Positions 1-6,469 of a DNA stretch of 15,602 nt are shown here, piece by piece. The DNA comes from Brevundimonas sp. Lineage in GTDB: Bacteria; Pseudomonadota; Alphaproteobacteria; Caulobacterales; Caulobacteraceae. The notes below the pieces were generated by a model. It saw only the letters and a program-made list of their open reading frames with translations, was not told the DNA's origin and did not search any database. The position numbers and the translations under genes are program-made. The first letter of the stretch is position 1. Every line of letters starts with the position of its first letter. The DNA is taken from assembly GCA_031119155.1 (NCBI GenBank), contig JAVHYH010000056.1, positions 1-15,602 of the forward strand. Reading direction: 5' to 3'.

Positions 1-821
<821 letters not shown>

Positions 822-823
822 TT

Positions 824-835
824 GGATCTCTCTGT
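824..835 (-). promoter_or_regulatory. Ribosome binding region of atpA
   Basis: On the minus strand this is ACAGAGAGATCC, ending three bases before the atpA ATG. The GAGAG core is the likely Shine-Dalgarno element. The identical 12 bases precede lpdA (10608-10619). Confidence 0.6.
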
Positions 836-875
836 CTTCGTCTCTTTGTGCGCTGGTTCAGGGCGCCGTCGTTGG

Positions 876-1430
876 TCAGGCGCGCTTGAGCGCGAATTTC
901 ATCTGGTCGAGCTTGGTCTTCAGCGAGGCGTCGAACAGCTTCGAGCCCACCTTCACCTTCAGGCCGCCCAGGATCGCCGGGTCGACACGGGTCGTCAGTT
1001 CCGGATCCTTGCCCAGCGAGGTGCGGAGCGTGGTCTGGATGGTCTTGAGCTGGGCGGCGGTCAGCGCCTGGGCCGACACCACCTCGGCGGCGACGAGGCC
1101 CGTCTTCTTCGCATACAGCGTCTCGAAGGCGGCGATCACGGCGGTCAGGTCGCGGGCGCGGCCGTTCTGGGCCAGCAGGCCGAGGAAATTCTGCGTCACG
1201 CCGCTGAACTTCGCCTTGGCGGCGATGGCGACCAGGCCCTTGACCTGATCTTCGGCGGTCAGCACCGGCGAGGTCGCCAGACGGCGCAGGTCAGCACTCT
1301 CCAGCCAGGCGGCGCGCAGGGACTTCAGGTCCGCGCGCACGGCGTCCAGAGCGCCTTTTTCTTCTGCCAGGTCGAACAGCGCTTGTGCGTAGCGCTCGCC
1401 GACTTCCGTCGTTCTGAAATCGTCAGCCAC
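876..1430 (-). CDS. atpH: ATP synthase F1 subunit delta (OSCP)
   Basis: Delta subunit, the peripheral-stalk protein that ties the top of F1 to the b subunits; it acts on the cytoplasmic face of the membrane. The 184 residues match the usual family length. They show the N-terminal helical part (residues 10-110, with ERYAQALFDLAEE near the start) and the conserved C-terminal section containing VDPAILGGLKVKVGSKLFDASLKTKL at about 148-173 (the D-P-x-I-x-G-G pattern). The start is a GTG at 1430 opening MADDFRT; the bases before it (TTATAA) give no good Shine-Dalgarno site, which is unusual for a first operon gene. It is followed by atpA on the same strand. The upstream spacer 1431-1686 must hold the operon promoter. 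Identification is secure; the exact start is less so. Confidence 0.96.
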   Translation of the reverse strand: MADDFRTTEVGERYAQALFDLAEEKGALDAVRADLKSLRAAWLESADLRRLATSPVLTAEDQVKGLVAIAAKAKFSGVTQNFLGLLAQNGRARDLTAVIAAFETLYAKKTGLVAAEVVSAQALTAAQLKTIQTTLRTSLGKDPELTTRVDPAILGGLKVKVGSKLFDASLKTKLDQMKFALKRA

Positions 1431-1686
1431 TTATAAGGTCCGCGCGGGTTAGCGTTCGGGTCGTGACCGACAGCGTGCCCGCGTCGGCCAAAGGCTTGAA
1501 ATGCTTTGAGAAAGCACTTTGGGGACGCGTTCACTAACGCGCCCTCCGGCTCAGCCGGGCGCCTGATAGCACCCCTGCACTTCTGTCGCAACCGGGACAG
1601 GCCGCCACATCAGGCCGCATTGCCGCACCCGCAACCGTCCCGCTACAGAAGGGTTTCAGCGCTACGCTTCAGGAAAACTGCGACCG
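1431..1686. promoter_or_regulatory. Divergent atpH/terC spacer with five perfect stems
   Basis: This 256-bp non-coding stretch separates atpH (minus) from terC (plus) and must hold both promoters. No convincing sigma-70 pair could be picked by eye. It is rich in inverted repeats: CCAAAG/CTTTGG (1488-1493/1517-1522) enclosing GCTTT/AAAGC (1503-1507/1511-1515); CGCGTT/AACGCG (1526-1531/1536-1541); CCGGC/GCCGG (1546-1550/1554-1558); and, on the terC side, CTTCTGT/ACAGAAG (1580-1586/1645-1651) enclosing CGGGAC/GTCCCG (1593-1598/1637-1642). Weak ribosome site AGGA at 1671-1674 lies 12 bases before the terC ATG. Confidence 0.6.
1580..1651 (+). promoter_or_regulatory. Nested palindrome, possible structured terC leader
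   Basis: Outer stem CTTCTGT/ACAGAAG (7 bp, perfect) encloses inner stem CGGGAC/GTCCCG (6 bp, perfect), with linkers of 6 and 2 bases. The 38-base inner loop carries a direct repeat CAGGCCGC (1598-1605 and 1611-1618). It ends 35 bases before the terC ATG, so it would lie in the mRNA leader if transcription starts upstream of 1580. The conserved core of the manganese-sensing yybP-ykoY riboswitch, often found before terC-type genes, was not recognised. Whether it acts as RNA or as a DNA operator is unknown. Confidence 0.4.
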
Positions 1687-2532
1687 ATGTTCGACTTCTC
1701 CGTCTTCTTTACCGACCCGACCGTATGGGCGGCCCTCATCACCCTGGTGGTGATGGAAGTGGTGCTGGGCATCGACAACCTGATCTTCATCTCGATCCTG
1801 TCGAACAAACTGCCCCCCGAACATCGCCAGCGCACCCGTCGCATCGGCATCGGCCTGGCGCTCATCATGCGCCTCGGCCTGCTGGCCACCATCGGCTGGA
1901 TCGTCGGCCTGACCGCGCCGGTCTTCGACCTAGGCATCCAGGGCGCCGTCAACAGCCATGGCGAGCCCGCCTTCGACACCGCCTTCAGCTGGCGCGACCT
2001 GATCCTGATCGCCGGCGGCCTGTTCCTGATCTGGAAGGCCACCAAGGAAATCCACCACGCCACCGACACCACCCCCTCCCATGACCTTCTGGAGAAGGAC
2101 AAGAAGGAGGTTGTGATCAACAACGTCGGCTCGGCCATCTTCCAGATCATCCTGCTGGACCTGGTGTTCTCGATCGACTCGATCCTGACCGCCGTGGGCA
2201 TGACCGAGCACCTGCCGGTGATGATCATCGCCGTCGTGGTCACCGTGCTGATCATGCTGGTGGCCGCCGATCCCCTGGGCAACTTCATCGACAAGAACCC
2301 GACCGTCGTCATGCTGGCGCTGGGCTTCCTGCTGATGATCGGCGCCGTGCTGATCGCGGACGGCTTCGGCGTCCACGTGCCGAAGGGTTACATCTATGCA
2401 GCCATGGCGTTCTCGGCGATGGTGGAAGGCCTGAACATGCTGTCCCGCCGGTCTTCCGCGAAGAAGGCCGCGGCGGAACAGGCCCATCAGGACAAGCTCA
2501 ACAAGGCCGAGACGGCCGAACCCGGAGTGTGA
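1687..2532 (+). CDS. TerC-family integral membrane protein
   Basis: Inner-membrane protein of the TerC family (PF03741), linked in other bacteria to metal export and to metal loading of secreted enzymes, and named for tellurium resistance. The 281 residues show about seven membrane segments (near 13-36, 52-77, 102-117, 149-172, 177-195, 208-225, 236-252). The two family signatures each place an aspartate in the membrane: LGIDN (D30) in the first half and FSIDS (D164) in the second. The tail from about 255 is charged and cytoplasmic (SAKKAAAEQAHQDK). The ATG at 1687 gives a complete first helix; its ribosome site is weak. The TGA stop is two bases before the ATG of the next gene, so the two are probably one operon. 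Family membership is secure; the transported ion is not known from sequence. Confidence 0.93.
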   Translation: MFDFSVFFTDPTVWAALITLVVMEVVLGIDNLIFISILSNKLPPEHRQRTRRIGIGLALIMRLGLLATIGWIVGLTAPVFDLGIQGAVNSHGEPAFDTAFSWRDLILIAGGLFLIWKATKEIHHATDTTPSHDLLEKDKKEVVINNVGSAIFQIILLDLVFSIDSILTAVGMTEHLPVMIIAVVVTVLIMLVAADPLGNFIDKNPTVVMLALGFLLMIGAVLIADGFGVHVPKGYIYAAMAFSAMVEGLNMLSRRSSAKKAAAEQAHQDKLNKAETAEPGV

Positions 2533-2537
2533 TCATG
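2524..2537 (+). promoter_or_regulatory. terC stop / cyclotransferase start junction
   Basis: GGAG (2524-2527) lies within the last codons of terC, the terC TGA is 2530-2532, and the next ATG is 2535-2537. This spacing supports translational coupling and decides the start of the second gene. Confidence 0.75.
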
Positions 2538-3356
2538 CGGCGGCTGCTTCTTCTCACGGCCGCCCTGATCCTTCCCGCTTCCGCACAGGCCCTGGCGCAG
2601 ACCCCTGCGTCAGGGCCTGTTGCCGTTCCGGCCCAAGTCGCGCCCGCCCCGGCCCGGGTTCCGATCTACGGGATCGAGATCGTCCAGACCTACCCGCACG
2701 ATCCGGACGCCTTCACCCAGGGCCTGATCATCCGCGACGGCGTGCTGTACGAAAGCACCGGCCGGTCGCCCTCGACCCTGCGCCGGGTGCGGCTGGAGGA
2801 CGGCGTGGTCCTGCAGCGCCGCGTCCTTGACCCCGCCATCTTCAGCGAAGGCCTGACCGAGCTGAACGGCAGGCTGTTCAGCCTGACCTGGACGGACGGG
2901 ACCGGCTATATCTGGAACCCGGGGGACCTCAGCCCCGCCGGCGAGTTCGAATACGATGGCGAAGGCTGGGGCCTGACCACCGACGGCACGCGGCTGATCC
3001 TGTCCGATGGCCTCCCGCATCTGCGCTTTTTCGACGGCCAGACCCTGCAGCAGACCGGTCGCGTCCCGGTGACCTTCAACGGCCAGCCGGTCGGCCAGAT
3101 CAATGAGCTGGAATGGGTCGACGGCGAGGTCTGGGCCAATATCTGGCAGACCGACTACATCATCCGCATCAATCCGGAGACGGGCGTGGTCGTGGGCGTC
3201 ATCGACCTGAGCGCCCTGCTGCCGGACAGGACCGGCATGGACCCGCGCGATGACGTCCTGAACGGCATCGCCTGGGACGCCGCCACCCAGCGACTGTTCG
3301 TCACCGGCAAGAAATGGCCGAGCCTGTTCGAGATCCGGCTGACGGAAGCGCGCTGA
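2535..3356 (+). CDS. Glutaminyl-peptide cyclotransferase, beta-propeller type, exported
   Basis: Converts N-terminal glutamine of peptides or proteins to pyroglutamate; belongs to the bacterial/plant glutamine cyclotransferase family (PF05096), probably periplasmic. Residues 1-22 form a Sec signal (MRRLLLL, hydrophobic core, cleavage near ALA-QT), followed by a Pro/Ala-rich linker to about 42. The propeller then shows the family landmarks HDPDAFTQGL (55-64), FSEGLTEL (103-110), EGWGLTTDG (143-151), INELEW (189-194), ANIWQTDYIIRI (201-212) and VLNGIAWD (241-248). The ATG at 2535 is chosen over the in-frame GTG at 2529 because GGAG at 2524-2527 sits seven bases before the ATG but one base before the GTG. 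The 273 residues include the signal. It sits two bases after terC and is likely translationally coupled. Substrates are unknown. Confidence 0.9.
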   Translation: MRRLLLLTAALILPASAQALAQTPASGPVAVPAQVAPAPARVPIYGIEIVQTYPHDPDAFTQGLIIRDGVLYESTGRSPSTLRRVRLEDGVVLQRRVLDPAIFSEGLTELNGRLFSLTWTDGTGYIWNPGDLSPAGEFEYDGEGWGLTTDGTRLILSDGLPHLRFFDGQTLQQTGRVPVTFNGQPVGQINELEWVDGEVWANIWQTDYIIRINPETGVVVGVIDLSALLPDRTGMDPRDDVLNGIAWDAATQRLFVTGKKWPSLFEIRLTEAR

Positions 3357-3371
3357 GCTCGCTACGCGAGC
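3357..3371. repeat. Perfect hairpin directly after the cyclotransferase stop
   Basis: GCTCGC (3357-3362), loop TAC, GCGAGC (3366-3371) begins on the base after the TGA. There is no T-tract, so on its own it is not a standard intrinsic terminator. Confidence 0.55.
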
Positions 3372-3393
3372 CCAGCGCATTCTTGTGGGCCGC

Positions 3394-3419
3394 GGTCAAA
3401 AGGCTCCGCCTTTTCGACC
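3394..3419. terminator. Possible bidirectional terminator between convergent genes
   Basis: AAAAGGC (3398-3404), loop TCC, GCCTTTT (3408-3414) is a perfect 7-bp stem with A/T ends on both sides. It is extended by GGTC/GACC (3394-3397/3416-3419) around one bulged C at 3415. Symmetry would let it end transcripts of the terC operon and of priA. The T-tract is only four bases, so efficiency is uncertain. Confidence 0.5.
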
Positions 3420-3430
3420 CGACGCGGCCT

Positions 3431-3445
3431 GGCGCTTCGCGCGCC
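3431..3445. repeat. Short GC hairpin in gene-end spacer
   Basis: GGCGC (3431-3435), loop TTCGC, GCGCC (3441-3445) is one of several stems packed between the two convergent genes. No function can be assigned. Confidence 0.4.
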
Positions 3446-3471
3446 GCCACTCCCTGAGGGTTGGCCGTTCC

Positions 3472-3514
3472 GCGCTCAAGCAGCGAGCCGCCGCGCGGCG
3501 AGCGATAGCGCCCT
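3472..3514. repeat. 43-bp palindromic repeat, copy 1
   Basis: Starts GCGCTCAAGCAGCGAG and ends ATAGCGCCCT. Outer arms GCGCT/AGCGC can pair, as can an inner stem GCCGC-CGC-GCGGC. It matches copy 2 at 38 of 43 positions; four of the five differences are two compensatory pair swaps in the inner stem. A 7-base spacer (3515-3521) separates it from copy 2. Confidence 0.8.
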
Positions 3515-3521
3515 GAATGAT

Positions 3522-3564
3522 GCGCTCAAGCAGCGAGCGACCGCGTCGCGAGCGGTAGCGCCCT
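3522..3564. repeat. 43-bp palindromic repeat, copy 2
   Basis: Same orientation as copy 1, exactly 50 bases further on. Inner stem GCGAC-CGC-GTCGC; outer arms GCGCT/AGCGC; GAGCG after the inner stem could instead pair with CGCTC of the left arm. It matches copy 3 (13428-13470) at 40 of 43 positions. Its last two bases lie inside the priA stop codon (3563-3565). Confidence 0.8.
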
Positions 3565-5725
3565 ACAGGAAAGAATATGGATCCACGTCCACGTTCAGGC
3601 GCACGGACGCCGGCACCTTCACCCGGCTGAGCCAGACGCGCAGGAAGCCCTGCAGGTCCACGTCCCGATCCGCGCGAACCAGCAGGCGCTTGCGGCGCCG
3701 CCCGCGAACCAGCGCCAGCGGCGCGTCAGCGGGTCCATAGACCTCCAGCCGTTCGGCGTTGGGAATGGCTTCGGCCAGATCGCGGGCGACCTTCTCCACC
3801 GCCTGCGGGTTCTCGCTGGACAGGATCAGGGCCGCCAGCCGGCCATAGGGCGGCAATGACGCCGCCTCGCGCTCGGCCATCTCGGCGTCGACGAAGGCGT
3901 CCCGGTCGCCCGCCGCCAGCGCCATCAGCACCGGATGTTCGGGCGTCCAGGTCTGCAGCAGGGCCCGCCCCGGCTTGTCCGCCCGCCCCGCCCGGCCGGT
4001 CGCCTGCATCAGGAGCTGGAAGGTCCGTTCCGCGGCGCGCAGATCGCCGCCGCGCAGGCCGAGGTCGGCGTCCACCACCCCAACCAGCGTCAGGCGCGGG
4101 AAATTGTGCCCCTTGGCCGCCGCCTGGGTGGCGACGAGGATGTCGATCTCCCCGTCGGCCATCGACTGGATAAGGGCGCGGGCGGACTTGCCGTCCGGCA
4201 CGGTGTCCGAACTGAACACCGCCGTCCGGGCCTGCGGAAAGAGGTTGCGCACCTCCTCCTCGACCCGCTCCACGCCCGGCCCGACCGGCACAAGCGTGTC
4301 TTCTGCCCCGCAGGAGGGACAGTGCCGGGGCTTGGCCATCGAGAAGCCGGTCAGGTGGCAGACCAGCCGCCCGGTGTAGCGATGCTCCACCAGCCAGCTG
4401 TCGGTGTCCGGCGCGGTCAGGCGATGCCCGCAGGCCCGGCACAACACCACCGGCGCATAGCCCCGGCGGTTGAGGAACAGCAGGCTCTGCTCTCCCTTGG
4501 CCAGGGTCTCGCCGATGGCCTCCCGCAGGGGCTGGGACAGCCAGGTCTGGGGATCCGGCGGCGCGGCGCGCAAATCCAGCAGCCTCACGTCCGGCAGCAC
4601 CGCCGCGCCATGCCGCGCACCCAGCTTCAGCCAGCGATAGCGGCCCTGATGCGCGTTCCAGAGGGTCTCCAGCGAGGGCGTGGCCGAGGCCAGCACCACC
4701 GTCGCCCCCTCGATCCGGGCCCGGGCCACGGCCAGATCGCGGCCGTGATAGACCAGCCCTTCTTCCTGCTTGAACGAGCCGTCGTGTTCCTCATCGACGA
4801 TGATCAGGCGCAGGTTGGCATATGGCAGGAACAGCGCCGACCGGGCGCCGACCACGATATTGCAACGCCCGGCCTGGACCGCTTCCCAGACCTGCCGCCG
4901 GCGCGGCGGTGCGACGCCGGAGTGCCATTCGGCGGGGGTCGCCCCGAAGCGCGCCGTGATCCGCTCGATCACCGCCTGGGTCAGGGCGATTTCGGGCAGC
5001 AGGATCAGGATCTGGGCGTTCGGGTCCGCCTTCAGCGCGCGGGCCGCGGCCTCCAGATAGGCCTCGGTCTTGCCCGAGCCGGTGACCCCGTCCAGCAGCA
5101 CGGGCAGGAACCCCCCGCCCTCCACCGCCTCGGCGATGGCCCCGGCGGCGGCGGCCTGATCGGGATTGAGAGTGGCGGGCGCGTGGTCCGGGTCGGGCGC
5201 ATCGAAGGCGGCGACGGCCTCGATCTCGATAACCTCGAGCACCCCCTCGTCCAGCAGTCCCTTGACCACGCCTGACGAGACATTGGCCGCCCGCGCCAGA
5301 TCCGGGCCGGGCATGGACCGGGCGCCGAGCGCCTCCAGCACCGCCGTGCGGGCCGTCGTGGGGCGAGCCGGCAGGCGATCACCGACGCGACGAACCCGCC
5401 GCTCGGGCCGGGGCCGGGGCGCGCGCAACCCCTTCAGGGCCGCGGACGCCATTTCGCCCGGCGCGCTCAGCGTCCAGCGGGCGGCCCATTCGACGAAGTC
5501 CACGGTGCGGTCCGGCAGGCGCGGATCGTCCAGCACATGGTCCAGCGCCTTCAGTCGCCGGTTTGAACCGGTCGTCTCGCGCGCCTCGGAGACGATGCCC
5601 CGGATCAGGCGAGGGCCAAGGGGTACGGCGACCTGATCGCCACGCGCCACCTCAATCCCCTCGGGGACCTCGTAGTCGAAGGCCTCCGGCACGGGCAGCG
5701 GAATCAGGACGGATGCGACTTTCAC
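3563..5725 (-). CDS. priA: Primosomal protein N', replication restart helicase PriA
   Basis: Superfamily 2 3'-5' DNA helicase that recognises stalled forks and reloads the replicative helicase. The 720 residues match the family length (E. coli about 730). The N-terminal DNA-binding part opens SVLIPLPVPEAFDYEVP. Helicase motifs seen: GVTGSGKTE (Walker A, 213-221), DEEHD (311-315), SATPSLE (347-353), TQAAAKGHNFP (533-543) and QATGRAGR (574-581). The zinc-binding insert at 429-472 is unusual: C429/C432 and C469/C472 remain, but the second pair reads A438/T441 and the third C456/T459, so three of eight metal cysteines are lost. The GTG start at 5725 follows a purine-rich GGAGAGGGGGG and fits the family N-terminus. 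Start codons of priA and the transaldolase are only 30 bp apart. Identification is secure. Confidence 0.97.
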   Translation of the reverse strand: MKVASVLIPLPVPEAFDYEVPEGIEVARGDQVAVPLGPRLIRGIVSEARETTGSNRRLKALDHVLDDPRLPDRTVDFVEWAARWTLSAPGEMASAALKGLRAPRPRPERRVRRVGDRLPARPTTARTAVLEALGARSMPGPDLARAANVSSGVVKGLLDEGVLEVIEIEAVAAFDAPDPDHAPATLNPDQAAAAGAIAEAVEGGGFLPVLLDGVTGSGKTEAYLEAAARALKADPNAQILILLPEIALTQAVIERITARFGATPAEWHSGVAPPRRRQVWEAVQAGRCNIVVGARSALFLPYANLRLIIVDEEHDGSFKQEEGLVYHGRDLAVARARIEGATVVLASATPSLETLWNAHQGRYRWLKLGARHGAAVLPDVRLLDLRAAPPDPQTWLSQPLREAIGETLAKGEQSLLFLNRRGYAPVVLCRACGHRLTAPDTDSWLVEHRYTGRLVCHLTGFSMAKPRHCPSCGAEDTLVPVGPGVERVEEEVRNLFPQARTAVFSSDTVPDGKSARALIQSMADGEIDILVATQAAAKGHNFPRLTLVGVVDADLGLRGGDLRAAERTFQLLMQATGRAGRADKPGRALLQTWTPEHPVLMALAAGDRDAFVDAEMAEREAASLPPYGRLAALILSSENPQAVEKVARDLAEAIPNAERLEVYGPADAPLALVRGRRRKRLLVRADRDVDLQGFLRVWLSRVKVPASVRLNVDVDPYSFL

Positions 5726-5748
5726 CCTGCCCCCCTCTCCGCTAGAGA
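5721..5748 (+). promoter_or_regulatory. Candidate promoter for transaldolase, implying a leaderless mRNA
   Basis: GCTAGAGA (5741-5748) resembles the Caulobacter housekeeping -10 (GCTANAWC, as recalled), with TTCACC (5721-5726) a weak -35 at 14 bases. Transcription would begin about 5755-5756, on or next to the A of the ATG. The -35 lies over the priA start codon. By-eye match only. Confidence 0.4.
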
Positions 5749-5755
5749 AACGCCC

Positions 5756-6409
5756 ATGAAACTCTTCCTCGACACCGCCGACGTCGCCGTCATCAAGGAC
5801 CTGCTGCCGACCGGCATGGTCGACGGCGTGACCACCAATCCCACGCTGATCGCAAAGTCCGGGCGCAACATCGCCGAGGTCATCGCTGAAATCTGCGCTC
5901 TGGTCGAGGGTCCGATTTCCGCCGAGGCCGTGGCGACCGACTATGAGACCATGGTCAAGGAAGGCGACAAGCTAGCCGCCATCGCCCCCAACGTGGTGGT
6001 GAAGCTGCCGCTGACCTGGGACGGCCTGCGCGCCGCGCGGAACTTCTCGGACAAGGGCATCAAGACGAACGTCACCCTGTGCTTCTCCGCCGCCCAGGCC
6101 ATGCTGGCCGCCAAGGCTGGCGCGACCTTCATCTCGCCCTTCGTCGGTCGTCTGGAAGACCACGGCGCGGATGGCATCGGCCTGCTGGAAGAGATCCGCA
6201 CCCTGTACGATATCCACGGCTTCGAGACCGAGGTTCTGGCCGCGTCGCTGCGCAATCCGGGCCACGTCTCGGCCGCGGCCCTGGCCGGCGCCGACGCCGC
6301 CACCCTGCCCGCCGACACTTTCAAGGCGCTGGTCAAACACCCGTTAACCGACAAGGGGCTTGATGCCTTCCTGGCGGACTGGGGCAAGACGGGCCAGTCG
6401 ATCCTGTAG
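5756..6409 (+). CDS. tal: Transaldolase, short FSA/TalC-like type
   Basis: Cytoplasmic class I aldolase-fold enzyme moving a dihydroxyacetone unit between sugar phosphates in the non-oxidative pentose phosphate pathway. The 217 residues match the short transaldolase/fructose-6-phosphate aldolase subfamily, which forms large ring-shaped oligomers. Seen: MKLFLDTADV at the start, DGVTTNPTLI (23-32), the Schiff-base lysine K83 in VVVKLPLT, TLCFSAAQA (107-115) and ISPFVGR (126-132). F129 stands where E. coli FsaA has Tyr131, by an offset that also matches K83/K85; from recalled family work, Phe here favours transaldolase over fructose-6-phosphate aldolase. No clear Shine-Dalgarno site precedes the ATG. 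Divergent from priA and 60 bp upstream of the DUF484 gene. Family secure; transaldolase rather than aldolase activity is inference. Confidence 0.93.
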   Translation: MKLFLDTADVAVIKDLLPTGMVDGVTTNPTLIAKSGRNIAEVIAEICALVEGPISAEAVATDYETMVKEGDKLAAIAPNVVVKLPLTWDGLRAARNFSDKGIKTNVTLCFSAAQAMLAAKAGATFISPFVGRLEDHGADGIGLLEEIRTLYDIHGFETEVLAASLRNPGHVSAAALAGADAATLPADTFKALVKHPLTDKGLDAFLADWGKTGQSIL

Positions 6410-6424
6410 GGATCGGCGCACTTC

Positions 6425-6463
6425 CTCCCCGACGCCAGTTGTCCATGACTGCGCCTCGGGGAG
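6425..6463 (+). promoter_or_regulatory. Stem that can mask the DUF484 ribosome site
   Basis: CTCCCCGA (6425-6432) can pair perfectly with TCGGGGAG (6456-6463), the latter containing the GGGGAG ribosome site used by the GTG at 6470. The 23-base loop is AT-richer than its surroundings. It could be a control hairpin or a weak attenuator after tal; neither is shown. Confidence 0.4.
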
Positions 6464-6469
6464 AGGTTT

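Noticed and set aside
1560..1686. yybP-ykoY manganese riboswitch before terC
   Set aside because: The conserved core of that riboswitch could not be found; only unrelated nested stems are present.
2529..2531. GTG as start of the cyclotransferase
   Set aside because: The ribosome site is only one base away; the ATG at 2535 has correct spacing and a normal signal peptide start.
3472..3564. CRISPR array
   Set aside because: Only two adjacent units, a 7-base spacer, and a third copy 10 kb away; spacing and number do not fit CRISPR.
3935..5275. 446-residue plus-strand open frame opposite priA
   Set aside because: Antisense shadow of a complete helicase gene, with no recognisable domain.
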